In this document: piece by piece, positions 32,061 to 40,609 of the stretch
How positions within the stretch are numbered: the stretch's first letter is position 1
Layout of the letters: every line of letters begins with the position of its first letter
Source: Azospirillum sp.
Lineage (GTDB): Bacteria > Pseudomonadota > Alphaproteobacteria > CACIAM-22H2
Length of the DNA: 49,772 nt
Direction: 5' to 3'
Assembly: GCA_020249045.1 (NCBI GenBank)
Contig: JADCGK010000196.1
Location: forward strand, 1-49,772
Translations under genes and position numbers: made by a program
The notes under the pieces: model-generated
Databases searched by the model: none
What the model was told of the DNA's origin: nothing
The model's input: only the letters and a program-made list of their open reading frames with translations

Positions 32061-35000
32061 CTACTTCTTCCAGCCGACGATCGAGGCGAGCGTCATGTAC
32101 AGCTTGCCGACGTCCGACGACACGAAGGTCGAAACGAGGACGTTCTCCGGATCGGCCTCGCGCGCCTCGGCGATCAGCTTGTCGTACTGCGTCAGATACT
32201 CGGTGACGTAGCGGCGGAAATCCGGATCGTCGGCGTAGCTTTTCGCGACGACCTTGCCGGTGGCGCCCCAATCCAAGCGCAGCAGGCGGCGCACGAAGAC
32301 GCCCTTGTCCCCGCCCAGGAACTCCTTGAGCACGCGGTCGGTGACCGACGAATCGAGCGTCCGCGCGAGGTCGATCGACAGCGAATTGAGGCCTTCGATG
32401 ACCATACGCGAAGCGCGCAGGAAGCGGCCGCGCTTGGCCTCGTATTCGCTGGCGGTCAGACGGTTCTGCGCCTCCTCCGCGGCGGCGGAGGCGGCGGCGA
32501 GGTCTTCGGCCTGGCGGCGGAAAGCGTCGGTCGCCGCCGAAGCTTCGCCGGTCGCCTTTTCGGCGGCGGCGTCCAAGGCCTCGGTCTGGCGGGCGAGCAG
32601 CGTCTCGGCCTCGGCGATGCGCCGTTCGGCCGCATCCATCGCCGAGCCGAGTTCGCGCGACTGGCGCGCGAAGCTTTCGCCGACGGACGCGATGCGCGCG
32701 GCGGCCTGTCCGACGGCGGCCATGACCTCCTCCGCCCGGCGGCGGAAGCTGTCGGCCGTCGCTTCGAGCTTCGCCCCGCCTTCGCGCGCGGCACCTTGCA
32801 GTTCGTCCGCGCGGCGGCGCAGCGAATCCCCGGTCTGGCCGATGCGCTGGCTCGCCACGGTCGCGGCGTCCGCCGCTTCGCGCGCCTGACGGTCGAACTG
32901 CGCGCCCACCTCCGACAGCCGCTCGCCCGCCTCGGCGACGACGCCGTTGAGGTGATCGGCCTGTCCGCGCAGAACTTGGCCGAGTTCGCTCGCGCGGCGG
33001 CCCAGACTGTCGATCGTTTCCACCAGCGTCGCGCGCTGCTTGGCGAGTTCGGCGTCGACCGTGGACATGCGCGCGGCCGTGCCGTCGGACATCGCGGCCA
33101 GTTCGGCCGCGCGGCGCACCAGCGCCTCGCCCAGCGCATCGAGCTTGGTCGCCGAACGGTCGGCCGTGTCGGCGAGCGCGCCCGCGTTGCCGCGCAGCAC
33201 GTCCGCGACCATCGACAGCCGCGCCTCGGCGGCGTCGGCGGCACCGCCCAGATCCACGGTGCGCTCGCGCAACGCCTGCCCCACGCCCGCGATGCGCGCG
33301 TTGGCTTGGTCGACGGCGATCTGCAGATCGCCCGTGCGCCGGCGGAACGTCTCGCTCGCCTCGGCCATCAACGCGCCGACCGATCCGGCGGCGCGGTTCA
33401 TGTCGGCCAGACGCTGGCGGAAATTCTCCCCGCCCTCCTCCAGGCGGCCGACGGCTTCGACCGCTTGGGTGGCGAGCGCCTGCAGCCGGCGTTCGGCTTC
33501 GGCGCCGGCGTCGGCGACCTTGGCGGTCGAGGCTTCAGCCACGTCGCGGATCTCGAGCGCGCGGTCGCGGAACGCGTCGGCCGTCACGCGCAGTTTGGCG
33601 GCGGCGTCCTCGGCGGCGAGGCCGACGGTGGCGGTCTGGTGTTCGAGCTGGGCACCCAGTTCGCCCGCGCGGCCCGAGGCGGTCTCCATGGTCTTGAGCA
33701 GGGCGAGCGACTGGTCGCGCAAGCCCGCGTCGATGGTGCCCACGCGCAACGCCGCCCGGTCGGCGGCGGCGTCGAGTTCGCCCGCGCGCGCGCGCAAGGA
33801 ATCCGAATTCTCCTTGAGCCGCTGGGCGGCACTGGCCGCGATCGAGGCGAGCTCGCCCGACCGCTGTTCGAGCAGGGCGGCGATTTCGTCCACGCGCGCG
33901 CGCGCGGCCTGCGAGGCGGCGGACAGATCCTCGGTTTCCCGGCGCATGGCGTCGCCTGCCGTGCCGATCGCCTTGACCGCGGCGGCGGCGGTTTCGTCGA
34001 GATCGCCGCCGCGCCGGCGCAAGGCCGTCGCCGCCTCGTCGAGCCGGGCGAGCGTCCGGTCGGCGGCGGCGTTGGTTTCGGCCGCGCGCTGGGCGATGGC
34101 GGTTTCGAGCGACGCCGCCCGATCCAGGCCCTGATTGGCCGCGTGCACGAGCCCCAGCGTTTCGTGGCGGAAGGCTTCGCCCGCTTCGCGCGCGCGGTGG
34201 GCGGCCTGATCGGCGGCCAACGTCAAGGCGGCGTTTTCGCGCTTGGCGACGTCGGAGCCCGCGGCCATGCGCTCGGCCGCGCGATCGACGGCGGTGGCGA
34301 CCTCGTGGCTGTCGCGCGATAGGGATTCCGCGGCCGAATCGAGACGACGCACGACGGCTTGGATATCCGCATCCGCACCTTGGGCGGTGGCGCGCACGGT
34401 TTCGCCGGACGCGCGCACGCGCTCGTCCAGGCGGTGGGACAGGGTTTCGAGTTCTCGGGCGCGCGCGTCGACCTCTTGGGCGGCGGCCGTCAGGCGCGCT
34501 TGGGCGTCGGCGGCGGTCGTATCGAGGGCGGCGGTCTTGCGGCGCACGGTTTCGCCCGACGCGTCGAGCGTGCGCGCGGTTTCGGCGGCGGCGGCCGAAA
34601 GTTCGGCCGCGCGCGCGGCGAGGGTGACGCCGAGCCCCTCGAGCCGGTCGCCGGTGGATTTGTCGATGGCGGCGAGTTCCTCGGCGCGCTGGCGCAGCGC
34701 CTCGGCGTAGTCGTCGGCGCGTTCGATCCCGCGATCGGCCGCGCGGACCAGATCGAGCGTGCGGTCGCGGAACGCGTCGGCCGCCTGGCGGACGCGCCCG
34801 CCGGCCTGATCGGCGGCGAGGCCGGTCTGCTCGGCCTCGCGCCGCGCGACCTCGCCGGTCGCCTCCATGCGCGCGGCCGCGCGGTCGAGCGCCGAGGCGA
34901 CCTCGCGCGCGTCGGCATCGAGGGTGCGGGCTGTCGCATCGAACCGCTGGGTGGCGGCGTTGACGGCGGTCTCCGCCTCGTTCGCGCGCGCGCGCAACGC

Positions 35001-37400
35001 CTCGGCGGTCTCGCCGAGCTTGCCCTGGGCCAGCGTCGCCGTGACGTCGAGGTCCTTGGCTTTGCGCTCCATATCCGCGTTGGCGTCGCCCATCCGCGTC
35101 AGCGCGGAATCGACCGCGCGTTCGATGCCGTCGGCGCGCAGGCGGATCGCTTCGCCCGACACGCCGAGTTTGTGCGCGACATCCGATGCGGTATCGCCCA
35201 GCGCGGCGGCTCCCTCGCGCACATGGCTCGCCAACGTGTCCAAGCGCTGCGTGGCGCGTTCGGCGGCGCCGTCGATCTCCTGCGAGCGGCGCTTGAGCGT
35301 GTCGCCCAGCTCCTCGGCCCGTGCGAGCGACAATTCCGCGGAATGCGTCAGATCCTGCGTATGCACGCGGAAACCTTCGGCCGTCGCGCGTACGCGCTGG
35401 GCGGCCTGATCGGCGGCCACGACCAGTTCGTCGCCGCGCCGGCGCGCGACTTCGGCGCTGGCGTCGACGCGCGCGGCGACGCGGTCCAGCGCCTCCTGGC
35501 TTTTCTGCGCGACGGTTTCGAGCGCGGCGTGGGATTCGCCCACGCGGCGGTTGACGGCGTCGAGTTCCTCGGTGCGGACGCGCAAGGCCGCACCGGCGGC
35601 GTCGACCGTGGCGCGCGCGCGGGCGGCGGCATCGGCCAGAATTTCGCTCTCGGTCTGCAGGCGGGTTTCGGCCGCCTGGGCTTCGGCCGACAAGGCGCCC
35701 GCCGTGCGCAGCAGCGCTTCGACCTCGCGGCCCAAACGCTGGCCCGCGTCCGCGCCCACGCGGCCGGCGGTTTCGGCCGCTTCGACCAGGCCCGTCCCGT
35801 GCCGGCGCAGATCCTCGCCGAGCGCCGCGGCCTTGGCCTCCGCCGCTTCGCCCGCCAGCGCGAGGTCGCGCGCGGCTTCCGAAAATCCGGCGTTCGCCGC
35901 CCCCACGCGCGCCAGCGCCTGACCCGCGGCGTCGGCGAGTTCGCGCGACTGGGTCTGGAAGGTTTCGCCCGCCGCGCGCACGCGCGCGACCGAATGGTCG
36001 GCGGCGGCGGCCAGTTCGTGGCTTTGCCGGCGCACGGCTTCGGTCGACGCCTCGGTGCGCGCGGTCAGGCGCTCGAGCGCGCTTTGCATCGAACGCGTTT
36101 CGACGCCGAGCGTCGTGGCCACCTCCGCCATGCGGACGGAGGCTTGCGCGACGTCCTCGGTGCGCGAGCGGATCAGATCGCCTGCGACCACGATCTTGCC
36201 CTCGGCCTCGGTCGAGGCCTCGGCGAGCGCGTCGATCTGGGCGCGCAAGGTGCCTTGCGTCGCCTCGGATTGGCGCGCGAGGTCGCGCGCGGTTTCGAGC
36301 AGACGATCGGCCGTACCGGCGAGGGTCTCGCCCGCGGATTCGGCTTGGCGCTTGGCCGACCCCATCTCGACGGCGGCGGCGGACGCCCGGCCCTCGGCGA
36401 TTTCGGCGGCATCCACGAAGGATTCGGATTGGCGGCGCAGCAGGTCGCCCACTTCGCGCGCGCGGTCGAGCGCCTTTTCCGTCGCCTCGACAAGGGCGCC
36501 GGTCTGGTCGGCCAGGATCGCGCGGATTTCGGCGGCGCGGCTGCGCGCGCGCTCGGTCGTTTCGGCGAGGTCTTGGGACTGCTCGCGCAAGGCTTCGCGG
36601 ATGGCGCCGGCGTTGGCGGCGGTTTTCTCGTTCGTCGCGGCGAGGCGTTCGACCTGCTCGCGCAAAGTCGCGTTGATCTCGCGCGATTGGGACAGCGCGC
36701 GATCCGAGGCGCCGGCGAGGGCTTCGGCCTGCTCGCGCACCGCGACTTCCACGATCTGCACGCGGCTGGTCAGCAGACCCGTGACGCGTTCGAGGCCTTC
36801 GGCGTGGCGGCGCAAACCCGCCATCACCTGCATGGCGCGCGTGGCGGCTTGATCCGAAACCGTGGTCAGTTCGCCGGCTTGCGCGGCGAGGCCCTGGCGG
36901 GCCTCCATCAGGCGTTGGCTTGCGATGTCGGAAGCTTCGGTCAGGGCGCGGGCCTGCACATGCAAAGCTTCGGCGATGGTCTGCAGCTTGGCGTCGGCCC
37001 GATCGGCGGGAAACGCGAGTTCGGCGAGTCGCACTTCGAGCGCGCGCGCGTGGCGGGCGAGATCGCGCCCGCGCGCCCGGTATCCGAGCGCGAACCACAA
37101 GACGAGCAACGGCATCGTCGCGCCGGCGACGAAGGCGCCCAATTCGTGCGGCAGCATCGACAAGAAGGCGGCCCCGCCCAGATAGAGCGCCGCGTACCAG
37201 AAAACGGCCGCGAGCCACGCGAGGGACGCGGCGAGGGCGATGGCGGTCGTGCGTCCGCCCGCGGGCGGCAGCGGTTCGTAGATCGGGCCGGCCGGATCGT
37301 TCGCCGCGCGCGGCGCGCCGGGCTCCGCCGCTTTGCCGCCCGCCACGCGCAAGCGCTGCGAAGCCTGTCCGTTGCCGATGCCGTTGCCGTTCTCGCTCAT
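32061..37400 (-). CDS. giant membrane-anchored coiled-coil protein of 25-residue repeats, 1779 aa
   Basis: Residues 1-50 are polar and Gly/Pro-rich. Two membrane helices follow (about 52-76 and 87-107). Basic residues after the second (GYRARGRDLARHARALEVR) put both ends in the cytoplasm. From about 142 to 1647 the chain consists of some 60 consecutive 25-residue units with consensus hG-x-x-L-R-R-Q-x-x-E-L-x-x-A-A-D-x-A-x-x-R-h-x-E. The core spacing 4-3-4-4-3-4-3 equals two heptads plus one hendecad, with no proline. The last 132 residues are non-repetitive (EGLNSLSIDLARTLDSSVTD, then SSDVGKLYMTLASIVGWKK). The plan resembles polarity scaffolds of alphaproteobacteria, such as TipN and the Rhizobiales growth-pole-ring/RgsE proteins; homology is not proven. 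It starts 3 bases after the scpA stop on the same strand, so it is co-transcribed. It converges with the yqaA-like gene. Function is unknown. Confidence 0.9.
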   Translation of the reverse strand: MSENGNGIGNGQASQRLRVAGGKAAEPGAPRAANDPAGPIYEPLPPAGGRTTAIALAASLAWLAAVFWYAALYLGGAAFLSMLPHELGAFVAGATMPLLVLWFALGYRARGRDLARHARALEVRLAELAFPADRADAKLQTIAEALHVQARALTEASDIASQRLMEARQGLAAQAGELTTVSDQAATRAMQVMAGLRRHAEGLERVTGLLTSRVQIVEVAVREQAEALAGASDRALSQSREINATLREQVERLAATNEKTAANAGAIREALREQSQDLAETTERARSRAAEIRAILADQTGALVEATEKALDRAREVGDLLRRQSESFVDAAEIAEGRASAAAVEMGSAKRQAESAGETLAGTADRLLETARDLARQSEATQGTLRAQIDALAEASTEAEGKIVVAGDLIRSRTEDVAQASVRMAEVATTLGVETRSMQSALERLTARTEASTEAVRRQSHELAAAADHSVARVRAAGETFQTQSRELADAAGQALARVGAANAGFSEAARDLALAGEAAEAKAAALGEDLRRHGTGLVEAAETAGRVGADAGQRLGREVEALLRTAGALSAEAQAAETRLQTESEILADAAARARATVDAAGAALRVRTEELDAVNRRVGESHAALETVAQKSQEALDRVAARVDASAEVARRRGDELVVAADQAAQRVRATAEGFRVHTQDLTHSAELSLARAEELGDTLKRRSQEIDGAAERATQRLDTLASHVREGAAALGDTASDVAHKLGVSGEAIRLRADGIERAVDSALTRMGDANADMERKAKDLDVTATLAQGKLGETAEALRARANEAETAVNAATQRFDATARTLDADAREVASALDRAAARMEATGEVARREAEQTGLAADQAGGRVRQAADAFRDRTLDLVRAADRGIERADDYAEALRQRAEELAAIDKSTGDRLEGLGVTLAARAAELSAAAAETARTLDASGETVRRKTAALDTTAADAQARLTAAAQEVDARARELETLSHRLDERVRASGETVRATAQGADADIQAVVRRLDSAAESLSRDSHEVATAVDRAAERMAAGSDVAKRENAALTLAADQAAHRAREAGEAFRHETLGLVHAANQGLDRAASLETAIAQRAAETNAAADRTLARLDEAATALRRRGGDLDETAAAAVKAIGTAGDAMRRETEDLSAASQAARARVDEIAALLEQRSGELASIAASAAQRLKENSDSLRARAGELDAAADRAALRVGTIDAGLRDQSLALLKTMETASGRAGELGAQLEHQTATVGLAAEDAAAKLRVTADAFRDRALEIRDVAEASTAKVADAGAEAERRLQALATQAVEAVGRLEEGGENFRQRLADMNRAAGSVGALMAEASETFRRRTGDLQIAVDQANARIAGVGQALRERTVDLGGAADAAEARLSMVADVLRGNAGALADTADRSATKLDALGEALVRRAAELAAMSDGTAARMSTVDAELAKQRATLVETIDSLGRRASELGQVLRGQADHLNGVVAEAGERLSEVGAQFDRQAREAADAATVASQRIGQTGDSLRRRADELQGAAREGGAKLEATADSFRRRAEEVMAAVGQAAARIASVGESFARQSRELGSAMDAAERRIAEAETLLARQTEALDAAAEKATGEASAATDAFRRQAEDLAAASAAAEEAQNRLTASEYEAKRGRFLRASRMVIEGLNSLSIDLARTLDSSVTDRVLKEFLGGDKGVFVRRLLRLDWGATGKVVAKSYADDPDFRRYVTEYLTQYDKLIAEAREADPENVLVSTFVSSDVGKLYMTLASIVGWKK
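32460..36977 (-). repeat. about 60 diverged 75-bp coding repeats
   Basis: This segment encodes residues 142-1647 of the giant protein. The unit length is 25 codons, kept almost perfectly in register: for example, more than 20 consecutive units from the middle to the end carry no insertion. One 4-residue slip (one helical turn) is visible around AGAALRVRTEELDAVNRRVGE. Units differ at most variable positions, so the repeats are old and not an assembly artefact. Confidence 0.85.
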
Positions 37401-37403
37401 GGT

Positions 37404-39554
37404 CTATGCCGCCCGTTTGCGCCGCCGGATCAAGCCGAGCACTTCGGCCGCCGCGTGCGGAATGTTGGTGCCGGGGCCGTAGATCGCCGCCACACCGGCC
37501 CCCAGAAGCGCGTCGTAATCCTGCGGCGGGATGACGCCGCCGCAGACGACCAGAATGTCCTCGGCGTCGCGCGCCTTCAGCGCCGCGACGAGCGCGGGCA
37601 CGAGCGTCTTGTGCCCTGCCGCCTGCGAGGAAATCCCGATCACATGAACGTCGTTTTCGACCGCCTGCCGCGCGGCTTCGTCCGGCGTCTGGAACAGCGG
37701 GCCGACGTCCACGTCGAAGCCGATGTCGGCGAACGCCGTCGCGATGACTTTGGCGCCGCGGTCGTGGCCGTCCTGGCCGAGCTTGACCACCAGCATGCGC
37801 GGCCGGCGGCCTTCGGCCTTGGCGAAATCGGCGACCTCGGCCTTGATCTTGGCGAATCCCTGATCGCCCTCGTAGGCCGATCCGTAGATCCCGGTCACCG
37901 ACCGGATGGTCGCGCGATGGCGCGTGAAGACCTTTTCGAGCGCGTCGGAGACTTCGCCCACCGTCGCGCGCGCGCGCATCGCTTCGATCGAAAGATCGAG
38001 CAGATTGCCCCCGCCGCCGCCCGCGGCGCGCGTCAGCGCTTCGAGCGCCGTCCGGCACGCGGCCTCGTCGCGCTTGGCGCGGACCTCGGCCAGACGTTTG
38101 ACCTGGCTTTCGCGCACGGCGGTGTTGTCGATGTCGAGAATGTCGACTTTCTCCGGGCTCTCGGGGCGGTACTTGTTCACGCCGACGATGGTTTCCTCGC
38201 CGCGGTCCACGCGCGCCTGGCGCAGGGCCGCCGATTCCTCGATCTTGAGCTTGGGCATGCCGCTCTCCACGGCCTTGGTCATGCCGCCCAACGCCTCGAC
38301 CTCGCCGATCAGCCGGCGCGCGTGCGCGGCGATCGCCGCGGTCAGGCTCTCGACGTAGTAGGACCCCGCCAGCGGATCGATCACTTTGGCGATCCCCGTC
38401 TCCTCCTGCAGGATCAACTGCGTGTTGCGCGCGATGCGCGCGCTGAAGGGCGTGGGCAGCGCCAAGGCTTCGTCGAAGGAATTCGTATGCAGGCTTTGCG
38501 TGCCGCCCAACGCGGCCGCCATCGCCTCGATGGCCGTGCGCACGACGTTGTTGTAGGGGTCCTGCTCGGTCAGCGAAACGCCCGAGGTCTGGCAATGCGT
38601 GCGCAGCGCCAGGCTGTCGGCCTTCTTGGGGCCGAAGCCCCGCATCATCTCCGCCCACAACAGGCGCGCCGCGCGCAGCTTGGCGATCTCCATGAAGAAA
38701 TTCATGCCGATCGCGAAGAAGAACGACAGGCGCGGGGCGAACGCGTCGACGTCGAGCCCCTTGGACAGCGCCGCACGCACGTATTCGAGTCCGTCGGCGA
38801 GCGTGAAGGCGAGTTCCTGCACGCAGGTCGCGCCCGCCTCCTGCATGTGGTAGCCGCTGATCGAAATCGAGTTGAATTTCGGCATGCGCTGGGCCGTGTG
38901 TTCGATGATGTCGGCCACGATGCGCATGCTGGGGCCCGGCGGATAGATGTAGGTGTTCCGGACCATGAATTCCTTGAGGATGTCGTTCTGGATCGTGCCC
39001 GAAAGCTTGGCGCGATCCACGCCCTGCTCCTCGCCCGCCACGACGAACGCCGCGAGCACGGGCAGCACGGCGCCGTTCATCGTCATCGACACCGACATTT
39101 TGTCGAGCGGGATCCCGTCGAACAGGATCTTCATGTCCTCGACCGAATCGATCGCCACGCCCGCCTTGCCGACGTCACCGACGACGCGCGGATGGTCGCT
39201 GTCGTAGCCGCGATGGGTGGCGAGATCGAAGGCCACCGACAAGCCCGCCTGGCCGGCCGCGAGCGCCTTCCGATAGAACGCGTTGGATTCCTCGGCGGTC
39301 GAGAAGCCGGCGTATTGGCGGATCGTCCACGGCCGGTTCGCGTACATCGTCGCGCGCGGTCCGCGCACATAGGGCGCGAAGCCCGGCAAGCCGCCCAAAT
39401 GCTCGAGGCCGGCGAGATCCGCCTCGGTGTAGAGCGGCTTCACCGCGATGCCTTCGGGGGTCATCCAGGTCAGCGAGTCGGGTTTGGCGCCCTTCAATTC
39501 GGCGGACGCGAGTTTTTCCCACTGGGCGAGATCCGGACGCGCGAAATCGGCCAT
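37404..39554 (-). CDS. scpA: methylmalonyl-CoA mutase, single-chain
   Basis: A 716-aa adenosylcobalamin-dependent mutase interconverting methylmalonyl-CoA and succinyl-CoA (propionate metabolism, ethylmalonyl-CoA pathway). The substrate-binding TIM barrel occupies about 1-560 ([59 protein letters not shown]). The C-terminal B12-binding domain carries D595-x-H597-x2-G600 in [14 protein letters not shown]. The length is that of homodimeric mutases such as E. coli ScpA. It is followed after three bases by the giant repeat gene. The cofactor route is partly encoded in this window (cobS, cobT). Confidence 0.97.
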   Translation of the reverse strand: MADFARPDLAQWEKLASAELKGAKPDSLTWMTPEGIAVKPLYTEADLAGLEHLGGLPGFAPYVRGPRATMYANRPWTIRQYAGFSTAEESNAFYRKALAAGQAGLSVAFDLATHRGYDSDHPRVVGDVGKAGVAIDSVEDMKILFDGIPLDKMSVSMTMNGAVLPVLAAFVVAGEEQGVDRAKLSGTIQNDILKEFMVRNTYIYPPGPSMRIVADIIEHTAQRMPKFNSISISGYHMQEAGATCVQELAFTLADGLEYVRAALSKGLDVDAFAPRLSFFFAIGMNFFMEIAKLRAARLLWAEMMRGFGPKKADSLALRTHCQTSGVSLTEQDPYNNVVRTAIEAMAAALGGTQSLHTNSFDEALALPTPFSARIARNTQLILQEETGIAKVIDPLAGSYYVESLTAAIAAHARRLIGEVEALGGMTKAVESGMPKLKIEESAALRQARVDRGEETIVGVNKYRPESPEKVDILDIDNTAVRESQVKRLAEVRAKRDEAACRTALEALTRAAGGGGGNLLDLSIEAMRARATVGEVSDALEKVFTRHRATIRSVTGIYGSAYEGDQGFAKIKAEVADFAKAEGRRPRMLVVKLGQDGHDRGAKVIATAFADIGFDVDVGPLFQTPDEAARQAVENDVHVIGISSQAAGHKTLVPALVAALKARDAEDILVVCGGVIPPQDYDALLGAGVAAIYGPGTNIPHAAAEVLGLIRRRKRAA

Positions 39555-39592
39555 TGCCTGCTCCCCTGTTGAGCGGAGTTTAGGGGGCCGTC

Positions 39593-39612
39593 GACCCCCT
39601 CCATAGGGGGTC
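39593..39612. other. 8-bp perfect hairpin in the scpA upstream region
   Basis: GACCCCCT-CCAT-AGGGGGTC, about 40 bases before the scpA start. Neither side is followed by a T-run, so it is not a terminator. It may be an operator or leader hairpin. Confidence 0.4.
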
Positions 39613-39671
39613 CCGAGTCGAGGCCAAGGCGGTTCGGGGGCAATAGATTGATTCGGCGCGCTGAATCCGAG

Positions 39672-39692
39672 TTATCGACAGGTTGTGGGTAA
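39672..39692. promoter_or_regulatory. two facing near-consensus DnaA boxes
   Basis: TTATCGACA (39672-39680) and, inverted, TGTGGGTAA (39684-39692), each one base from the TTATCCACA consensus, lie in the gap between scpA and the HAD gene. Chance occurrence is possible. Confidence 0.3.
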
Positions 39693-39748
39693 CCCGCTCT
39701 CGAGGCCCAATATTTTGAGGATTCGCGTGCGACTCGGGGGCCGCGCCG

Positions 39749-40609
39749 TTACCAGCGCAATTCGGCCAACATATAGGTCGGCGCGAAGCCGAATTCGGCC
39801 GCCAGGGCGGCCATGCGTTCGGCCGACGGCAAGGTGCCCATCGGGGCTTGGAGCGCTTCGCCGTGAATGCCGCCGGGAATGAACGCCTGATCGATGCCCG
39901 CGGCGCGCGCGCCGGCCACATCCGTGCGCATCGCGTCGCCCACGCCGAGCACGCGCGTCTTGTCCGGATGGCCCGCGAGTTCGAGCGCCCACGCATAGAC
40001 GCCCGCGTGCGGTTTGCCGTGGTAATGCACGGTTCCGCCGAGCGCTTCGTAGGCGAGCGCGAGCGTGCCCGCGCACAGCAAGCGCTGTTCCCCGCGCAGC
40101 ACCTCAAGATCGGGGTTCGCGCAAACCATCGGCAACCCGCGCGCGTGCGCGGCGCGGATCACCGGTTGCAAGGCCGGCATGTCGAGCGTGCCGTCGCCCG
40201 CCGCACCGGTCGCGAAGACGAAATCCGCGTCGTCGAGTGCGGAGGTTTCGGCGAGCCCGATCTCCGCGGGATCGGTCAGATTGCCGTCCATGCCGATATG
40301 GAAATAGCGCGACCACGGCCCGTGCGCGCGGCGCGCGAGCGCGCGCCACGCGGCCTCGCCGGATGTCACGAAGGCCAGGAAATCGCGTTCGTCGAGGCCG
40401 AAGCCGGGCAATTGCGTGCGCAGGATCGGCACCCGGCGGGGCGCGTTGGACAGCGCGATCGTCTTCTTGCCCATCGCGCGCAACCGCGCCAGCAGATCGG
40501 GCACGCCCGCGAACGCCTTGTGGCCGTCGTGCAGGCAGCCCCACATGTCGAACAAAAACACGTCGTACCGGTCGACGACCGGCCCGAGACCTTGCAGCGC
40601 GCGGGTCAT
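39749..40609 (-). CDS. TIGR01459-type HAD superfamily (class IIA) hydrolase
   Basis: A 286-aa HAD phosphatase-like protein with the nucleophile motif YDVFLFDMWGCLHDG (DxW variant, typical of this subfamily), motif II TIALSNAPRRV and motif III/IV TRVLGVGDAMRTDVAGARAAG with the cap CPHAGV-like stretch HYHGKPHAGVYAWALELAG. Related NagD-like enzymes dephosphorylate small sugar or nucleotide phosphates. The substrate is unknown. Its start overlaps the EAL gene stop by 4 bases (ATGA), so the two are translated in a coupled manner. Confidence 0.92.
   Translation of the reverse strand: MTRALQGLGPVVDRYDVFLFDMWGCLHDGHKAFAGVPDLLARLRAMGKKTIALSNAPRRVPILRTQLPGFGLDERDFLAFVTSGEAAWRALARRAHGPWSRYFHIGMDGNLTDPAEIGLAETSALDDADFVFATGAAGDGTLDMPALQPVIRAAHARGLPMVCANPDLEVLRGEQRLLCAGTLALAYEALGGTVHYHGKPHAGVYAWALELAGHPDKTRVLGVGDAMRTDVAGARAAGIDQAFIPGGIHGEALQAPMGTLPSAERMAALAAEFGFAPTYMLAELRW

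Noticed and set aside
32460-36977. 75-bp periodicity as CRISPR array, satellite or assembly artefact
   Set aside because: Units are diverged at nucleotide level, have no constant spacer/repeat structure and keep the reading frame and amino-acid pattern.
34359-39572. Plus-strand open frame of 1737 codons and a minus-strand frame of 1707 codons in the other register
   Set aside because: Both are shadows of the giant repeat gene and scpA. The 75-bp coding period keeps alternative frames open, but they carry no recognisable protein pattern of their own.
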